Under the pieces are notes generated by a model that made no database searches, was not told the origin of the DNA, and saw only the letters and a list, made by a program, of their open reading frames with translations. A stretch of DNA of 64,000 nt, from assembly GCA_018857735.1 (NCBI GenBank), contig JABMCL010002481.1, positions 1,220,001 through 1,284,000 of the forward strand, written 5' to 3'. How positions within the stretch are numbered: the stretch's first letter is position 1; each line of letters starts with the position of its first letter. This stretch comes from Alviniconcha marisindica (Eukaryota; Mollusca; Gastropoda; Provannidae). The position numbers and the translations under genes were made by a program. Shown here piece by piece: positions 60,632 to 64,000 of this stretch.

Positions 60632-62764
60632 CATCCATACTTAAAGAACTCTGCAATAATTCATTACACCAATGTTCAGAAGAATATTTATACAAACACG
60701 CAAACAGCTTTTAAAAATGGTAAATGCAAGAAGGAAAGCACTTGAAACAGACTGACAATTACATGCACAATTGAAACTCAATGAACCATCTGATTTCAGC
60801 ACTGCTTTTGCTTCTGAATCCCATCCACCATTCTTATTGCATAAACAAAGTGTCAATATGTGACACATGCGACCAGCAGTGAGTTTCACCAGCACAGCTC
60901 TACCAACAAGCATGCAGAAAACAGGGTGTACTACATGCAGACTTACACTGATGTGGTTGAAGATACCATGCGTCCATCCAAAAAGGTCCACCAGGCGGTA
61001 GCAGGCAGCCAACTTGCACCTCAACACTTTCTCCTGCTTGGTATAACCAAAGGTTTCTACTCCTCGGATATCATTGATTGGAATGACTGGTGAAGCTGCA
61101 CACATGCACACGAACACAAACACCATTGAGGAATGGGTTCACAAGCTACCAACAATTTTTGCTTCATGCAGCTGAAGGTCTGATTCTGATCTGGTCAAAC
61201 TGTGAAAAATAATGGAACCTGCTACAGTTTCTACATGTGGGGTCAGTGGTCCCACGGTGACGGTTTAAAATGTGGTTATATATTATATACAGCTCCACTA
61301 ATAATTAGTTCTGAAACATGGTTCAAGATGGTAGGCTTTTCATTACAGTTTCTCAAGCAAGTTGTTGGTGAAGTGACTAACCAAATGAGCTCTTTCTTAC
61401 TAGTAAAGCAACTGACCAAAAAGAGATCAGACAAAAATACAGCTTTAAGACATGAATTCCTATTTTGTACTCAAATCAGAAAACACTTTAAACTTTCAAA
61501 AAAGAACTGCCTGGCTACATCACCAGCTCTTATCAACTACTCCATAACAGGTCTAAGAACATGTACGTATGCAGTCACTTTCATTTGTTCTAATGACCAT
61601 TTACTGTAGCATCCCTGTCCAAATATCAACAGTACGATTTTTTTTGTTTATACTTACATCTGCCGAAAGAGGAATTAGTTCCTCTGGACTGGGGAAGGAG
61701 GAGGTCAGAGATCTGCTGAAGGGCAAAGATGGAGGCTGGTCCTCCCTGGCGGATCTGCTCATGGATGATAGCCTCCAGTTCCTCCTTGAAAGCCTGCGAG
61801 TTGAGCACAACCGAAACGCGGGAGCGGCCTTCCATCTGCTTCATGTCCTCTTTCACTTCTGCAGGGCGCTGCAGGTTTCGCCTGTACTCTGGGTCATCCG
61901 GGTCTGGAAGGTCCAAATTTACATGTTGTAGCAAAGCTAGATGATTATCCAACAGATGTCCAGCTCCATATTTTATGCAACTCAATACCTTCTCTTGCTT
62001 GGCATAGCTGGAAGTTTCTACCCCTCTGATATACATGAATAAAAAAATCAAGCACCTGCTCATATGAGACATGAGTATCAATAACTGTTCATTATTTCAT
62101 AATCAAATCATGTCCTCTTGAAGTTTCACTTCACTTTTTTTTTTTTTTAATGCAGGCTCACTGCACTGGCTTTCTAACACTCAAACTGTTACAACAATTA
62201 TAAGTTATATAAACAGAAAGAACACAGTCATAAGATTCCTTACTGAGTAAGTAATTTGTTTTGATTTTTACACCCAATCAACCAGGAGGGTTATATCTTT
62301 TTGAATGTATCTTTCTGAAGATGAAAATGAAAACAATCTGAATAAAATTACAGCTCTTTATTCACTATCCTGCTTCTTGTACCTTCTATAGAGTTCACAT
62401 ATCCCAACATACAGACCCAGTTCTTTGTACCCAGGAGATGCAGAAGCCAGTAACAAGTGAATTCAGAGATTCGCCTTATCACTATCAAATTCAGCTTTGA
62501 AACTTTCATATTATGTCTAACTATTTATGTTCATCTCAAATATACACATAACCTGTTTTTGTCTTTCATTACACTGTGATGCAGCATGTTATTCCTCCCT
62601 AGATGTCCTTTTTTAAAAACTTAATGAAGATAAATGAAGTAATTCACACTGACATGGGCAAAGAACACCAGAAACTCATGGAAAGTGAAAGCATGCTCAC
62701 CTATGGTGTCAATAAACTTTCCTGACGGGCTGGCGGGCCCATTCATCTGGGCTCCCTCACTCAT
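32711..62764 (-). CDS. Adducin (hu-li tai shao family), giant isoform, 19 coding exons
   Basis: Exons in transcript order: 62764-62701, 61903-61658, 61095-60947, 58832-58602, 57831-57688, 56717-56619, 56328-56158, 55081-54939, 54224-54095, 53406-53293, 52664-52572, 52299-52116, 51805-51710, 50314-50222, 49145-43629, 38365-38300, 35396-35337, 33668-33571, 32824-32711. All phases join, giving 7,812 bases and 2,603 residues. Without the 5,517-base exon the product is 764 residues, close to human ADD1 (737). Residues about 110-350 form the class II aldolase-like head, about 350-590 the neck and start of the tail, and 2567-2603 the polybasic MARCKS-related domain. Known adducins cap fast-growing actin ends and recruit spectrin at the membrane; PKC and calmodulin act on the MARCKS domain. 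Which isoforms are made is not visible from DNA. Confidence 0.95.
32846..32940. repeat. 27-bp tandem repeat beside the last adducin exon
   Basis: TTTAGCTGGGGTCAGCCCTTTTTC-like units repeat about three times in the intron, ending about 22 bases from the exon 19 acceptor. Confidence 0.85.
33571..33668 (-). CDS. Adducin exon 18 (tail)
   Basis: The exon encodes [20 protein letters not shown] followed by [12 protein letters not shown], an acidic Ser-rich linker before the MARCKS domain. Acceptor CTGCAG, donor GTAATG. It enters in phase 1 and leaves in phase 0. Confidence 0.92.
35337..35396 (-). CDS. Adducin exon 17, 60-base symmetric exon
   Basis: The exon encodes [20 protein letters not shown] between acceptor GTCTAG and donor GTAAGT. 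It is phase 1-1 and in frame on both sides. Its basic Ser-rich content resembles exon 16. It is short and could be a cassette exon. Confidence 0.85.
38300..38365 (-). CDS. Adducin exon 16, 66-base symmetric exon
   Basis: The exon encodes [20 protein letters not shown] plus flanking split codons. Acceptor CAACAG, donor GTAAGT, phase 1-1. The first split codon reads Glu when joined to the giant exon or to exon 14. Confidence 0.88.
39391..39680. repeat. Irregular tandem repeat, about 60-70 bp unit
   Basis: AATGCTGCATTCACCCTAAC CACTTGCTGTCATGCAATGTCC-type units recur about four times with indels. Confidence 0.8.
39690..40330 (+). pseudogene. Decayed non-LTR retrotransposon fragment (RNase H region)
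   Basis: The + strand reads, across stops and frameshifts, [20 protein letters not shown], then [11 protein letters not shown], a stop, ADRLAK. These match the ADS and GH-(x)-GND-x-AD signatures of the RNase H domain in animal non-LTR elements. The remaining sequence ([29 protein letters not shown]) follows the usual downstream order. Several in-frame stops show it is dead. Flanking reverse-transcriptase sequence is absent. Confidence 0.75.
41271..41294. repeat. Poly-C tract in adducin intron 15
   Basis: About 24 consecutive C. Confidence 0.96.
41830..42330. repeat. Irregular tandem repeat, about 30-bp unit
   Basis: CATCTGATTTGTTCATTACA AGGACCATCTGATTTG-like units recur a dozen or more times with indels. 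Open frames across it are repeat translations. Confidence 0.85.
43060..43218. repeat. Tandem duplication, about 78-bp unit
   Basis: CTTGAAACAGCATTTCCAAC AGCCTTTGCCTCAGTT ... GATGATATTAAAATCC occurs twice in tandem. Confidence 0.93.
43629..49145 (-). CDS. Adducin exon 15: giant 5,517-base exon
   Basis: A single open exon adding 1,839 residues (653-2491). Acceptor CTGACAG ends at 49146; donor GTAAAT begins at 43628. Both junctions are phase 1 and join in frame to exons 14 and 16, so the exon can be skipped cleanly. The product is disordered, Ser/Arg/Glu/Pro-rich, with few aromatic residues and no recognised folded domain. Visible elements include an amphipathic helix [19 protein letters not shown] (670-688), four ETLL/ETLI boxes (46360-46712), two DEPPRxRRS boxes, PPLP/PPKK proline motifs (44580-44720), RSVSF (44077-44091) and a 17-residue perfect duplication. 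Human adducins lack such a region. It could be an isoform-specific scaffold, but no function is shown by the sequence. Confidence 0.95.
47626..47728 (-). repeat. In-frame 51-bp duplication inside the giant exon
   Basis: [17 protein letters not shown] is encoded twice in a row with almost no nucleotide difference (one A/G change), so it is a young duplication that kept the frame. Confidence 0.93.
50222..50314 (-). CDS. Adducin exon 14, symmetric exon
   Basis: The exon encodes [20 protein letters not shown] then [10 protein letters not shown]. Acceptor TTGTAG, donor GTAACC, phase 1-1, 93 bases. Confidence 0.9.
51710..51805 (-). CDS. Adducin exon 13, symmetric exon
   Basis: The exon encodes [20 protein letters not shown] then [11 protein letters not shown]. 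Acceptor TTACAG, donor GTAGGC, phase 1-1, 96 bases. It begins the variable tail after the conserved neck. Confidence 0.9.
52116..52299 (-). CDS. Adducin exon 12 (neck/tail, [19 protein letters not shown])
   Basis: The exon contains [26 protein letters not shown], matching NPFTTLTDRELEEYRREVERKQKG of human alpha-adducin. Acceptor GTGCAG, donor GTGAAG, leaving in phase 1. If the donor were skipped, the frame would end 22 codons on. Confidence 0.95.
52572..52664 (-). CDS. Adducin exon 11 (TAGPQS motif)
   Basis: The exon encodes [20 protein letters not shown] and on to AAKLK, aligned with human IREQNLQDIKTAGPQSQVL. Acceptor TTTCAG, donor GTACCT, phase 0-0. Confidence 0.95.
53293..53406 (-). CDS. 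Adducin exon 10 (neck)
   Basis: The exon encodes [20 protein letters not shown] then [18 protein letters not shown], aligned with the NTNPKEVQEMRNK stretch of human adducin. Acceptor GTTACAG, donor GTAAGT, phase 0-0. Confidence 0.93.
54095..54224 (-). CDS. Adducin exon 9 (neck)
   Basis: The exon encodes [20 protein letters not shown] then [14 protein letters not shown], matching CSPLRHSFQKQQREKTRWLN of human alpha-adducin. Acceptor ATCAG, donor GTTTGT. It enters in phase 2 and leaves in phase 0. Confidence 0.94.
54939..55081 (-). CDS. Adducin exon 8 (GYRTGHLYK)
   Basis: The exon encodes [20 protein letters not shown], then [20 protein letters not shown]. It aligns with GYRTGYPYR and YSDVEVPAS of human adducin. 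Acceptor CAACAG. The donor that keeps frame is GTACGT at 54938-54933, leaving in phase 2. Confidence 0.93.
56158..56328 (-). CDS. Adducin exon 7 (head/neck junction)
   Basis: The exon encodes [20 protein letters not shown] through [16 protein letters not shown], aligned with GGPDNLVLL and GEQEFEALMRMLDNL of human adducin. Acceptor GCCAG, donor GTGAGT, phase 0-0. Confidence 0.96.
56619..56717 (-). CDS. Adducin exon 6 (RNHG of aldolase-like head)
   Basis: The exon encodes [20 protein letters not shown] and on to EAQ. RNHG holds the third His of the class II aldolase metal site. Acceptor GCAG, donor GTGCGT, phase 0-0. Confidence 0.95.
57221..57284. repeat. Dispersed repeat, copy 2
   Basis: TTATTGTTGTTGATCGCTTT TATATAGCGCTATTCTCCAC matches 24551-24613 in the same orientation, at about 80 percent by eye. 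Confidence 0.65.
57688..57831 (-). CDS. Adducin exon 5 (head)
   Basis: The exon encodes [20 protein letters not shown] then [20 protein letters not shown], matching [31 protein letters not shown] in human adducin. Acceptor TACCAG, donor GTCAGT, phase 0-0. Confidence 0.96.
58091..58510. repeat. Segmental tandem duplication in adducin intron 4
   Basis: CCCACAACAAAAGCCTTTCA through TGTACTGTTTATGCACTACACAG (58091-58254) recurs at 58269-58509. About 75 extra bases (58341-58418) split the second copy. Confidence 0.9.
58602..58832 (-). CDS. Adducin exon 4 (aldolase-like core, HxH)
   Basis: The exon encodes 77 residues (154-230), from [20 protein letters not shown] to [14 protein letters not shown] (222-224) corresponds to the metal-binding HxH of class II aldolases. 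It aligns strongly with EQEHFLIVPFGLLYSEVTAS of human adducin. Acceptor TTTCAG, donor GTAAGT, phase 0-0. Confidence 0.97.
60570..60626. repeat. (AT)n/(ATAG)n microsatellite in adducin intron 3
   Basis: AT dinucleotides with interspersed ATAG units. Confidence 0.95.
60947..61095 (-). CDS. Adducin exon 3 (head)
   Basis: The exon encodes [20 protein letters not shown] then [20 protein letters not shown], matching TPVNDLRGSD and GEKLLRCKLAAFYRLADLFGW. Acceptor GTGCAG, donor GTAAGT. It enters in phase 1 and leaves in phase 0. Confidence 0.97.
61658..61903 (-). CDS. Adducin exon 2 (N-terminal region)
   Basis: The exon encodes residues 22-103, with [40 protein letters not shown] and [15 protein letters not shown]. 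It aligns with human NNPEYLRERN, MILQSPAFCEELESMIQEQ and LLALQQIADFM. Acceptor TTCCAG, donor GTAAGT after AGAT, leaving in phase 1. Confidence 0.96.
62701..62764 (-). CDS. Adducin exon 1 (start codon)
   Basis: The exon encodes [20 protein letters not shown]. The ATG at 62764-62762 is preceded by AACACA, and the donor GTGAGC leaves in phase 1 to join exon 2 as Asp. A second Met lies six residues on. A possible acceptor near 62816 (TTTAAAAG after a GT tract) would start this exon's 5' UTR. Confidence 0.9.
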
Positions 62765-64000
62765 TGTGTTGGACTGTCTTTACACCTCCCACTCCAGCCT
62801 CCCTTCCTCGTCCTTTTAAACACACACACACACACACAAGGACACAATAAATAATGGGGAAAGATGAAACTTCACTGTCAAATGTTTAATAAGTACTGTA
62901 GAAAAAAAGAGAGAAAAAGCTAAATCTAGTAAATGCATAATTGGTCTAATGGCAACAGGGTAAACAAGTTCCAACATATTGATGACTGCCCTTTAAGTTG
63001 TATGGTTGGATGATATGTAGCCATCTGAAAATAATATGAGATCATGCCAGTGCAAACACAGATGACAATTTCACTGAATTTTGGCACATCAATCAACAGC
63101 AGTGAAAAGGAAGAGTAGAAAAAAGAAATTCAGTAACTTAAATAAGCCAACACTGTTGAACAAGCACTCTACAATGGTGAAGGCAAAACCCTTTATTCAT
63201 AATTATAGCCTCATTGACTTGGCGATGTACTGCTTCATGAAGGATGTGGTTGGTCACTTTGGTTCTAAATATGGAAACAACCGGCCATCCATGCCCAATT
63301 CTTCATCAGGCAATTTGCTGCATTGCAGATCCCTTCTTTTGTTTCTGTTCTTGCATCTGTGATCAGATGGGGGTCTTACAGCATCCGCTGATTTGCCAAA
63401 TGGGCACTAAATCTTTTAATCCACAGCACTGGCAGTTTCTTTTTCCACTGTCTGCAGCTCAAAATGCCTAGTCAATCAGTGGTCAGCTTCAGCAACACTG
63501 CTAAGACTGAACTCAACATGACCTGCTAAGTACTTTAAGGACAAAAAACAAACCTTTGCAATATCTCAATATGTCTTGTTAAAGTTACTTTATATAGTTT
63601 ATGAAGCAACTTTGATGTATATATTAAGAACAGCCTTTAGACAGGAAATTGGGTGCTCTTGACACTAAGGCCACTTGCATAACTTGTTACCCTCTTATGA
63701 AAGACCACACAGGACCAAACGGGTACATAAAAAGAAGGTATCTGGAGAAGGCTCCAATCCAGACACCTTTTCAAGTTGCCTTTAAAAAGAAATCTTAAGC
63801 TCATTACTCACAGGGTTTTAGAATACACACTGCACAGTGGAACCCTTTTTTAAGCGCATCTTGCAAACTAAGCAGAAGTATCTGAAATGAGGGATGGTCC
63901 TTGGTTAGCAGTTCTTTTAAACAAGAATACAACCGGAAAAGTTTCAGAAAAAGGCCTCCAGAAAGAAGGGTGGTCCTTGGTTAGCAGTTCTTTTAAATGA
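62765..64000. other. Adducin 5' UTR/upstream intron, no gene seen
   Basis: The interval includes a CA microsatellite (62820-62838) and otherwise AT-rich unique sequence. No further coding exon is recognised. The true first exon and promoter are probably beyond the window. Confidence 0.5.
63891..64000. repeat. Tandem repeat entering the window edge, 76-bp spacing
   Basis: TGGTCCTTGGTTAGCAGTTC TTTTAAA occurs at 63895 and 63971. The array is cut by the window end. Confidence 0.85.

Overview
The window is animal nuclear DNA, most likely from a mollusc and probably a gastropod. The genes have many small exons with GT-AG introns. The introns are full of long CA, TC and AT microsatellites, dG/dC homopolymers, minisatellites and tRNA-derived SINEs. 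A decayed RNase H fragment of a non-LTR retrotransposon is also present. The taxon is an inference from the repeat style; the eukaryotic assignment is certain.

Two protein-coding genes can be assembled exon by exon with consistent splice phases. On the + strand, seven coding exons between 9240 and 18543 encode a complete 203-residue Rab24 small GTPase, an autophagy-associated Rab with an unusual Ser in place of the catalytic Gln. On the - strand, nineteen coding exons between 62764 and 32711 encode a complete adducin (hu-li tai shao/ADD family), the membrane-skeleton protein that caps actin filaments and recruits spectrin. The two genes converge tail to tail; opposed AATAAA signals at 26938 (+) and 27118 (-) may mark their far 3' ends.

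The main discovery is in adducin. Between the neck/tail exons and the terminal MARCKS-related exon lies one giant 5,517-base exon (49145 to 43629, - strand). It is open throughout and adds 1,839 residues. Skipping it gives an ordinary 764-residue adducin; including it gives a 2,603-residue giant form. It is phase 1-1 and sits in a run of five consecutive phase 1-1 exons, so each can be skipped without changing frame. The insert is low-complexity, charged and Ser/Arg-rich, with repeated short linear motifs and a helix resembling PKA-anchoring helices. The design recalls the giant exons of ankyrins, another spectrin-actin adaptor family.

Layout: 1-9220 is repeat-rich upstream flank with no supported coding gene; 9221-18543 is Rab24; 18544-27000 is Rab24 3' flank with SINEs and minisatellites; 27100-32710 is probable adducin 3' UTR/flank; 32711-62764 is adducin; 62765-64000 is adducin 5' UTR/upstream sequence. 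No RNA gene, CRISPR array or prokaryotic feature was seen.
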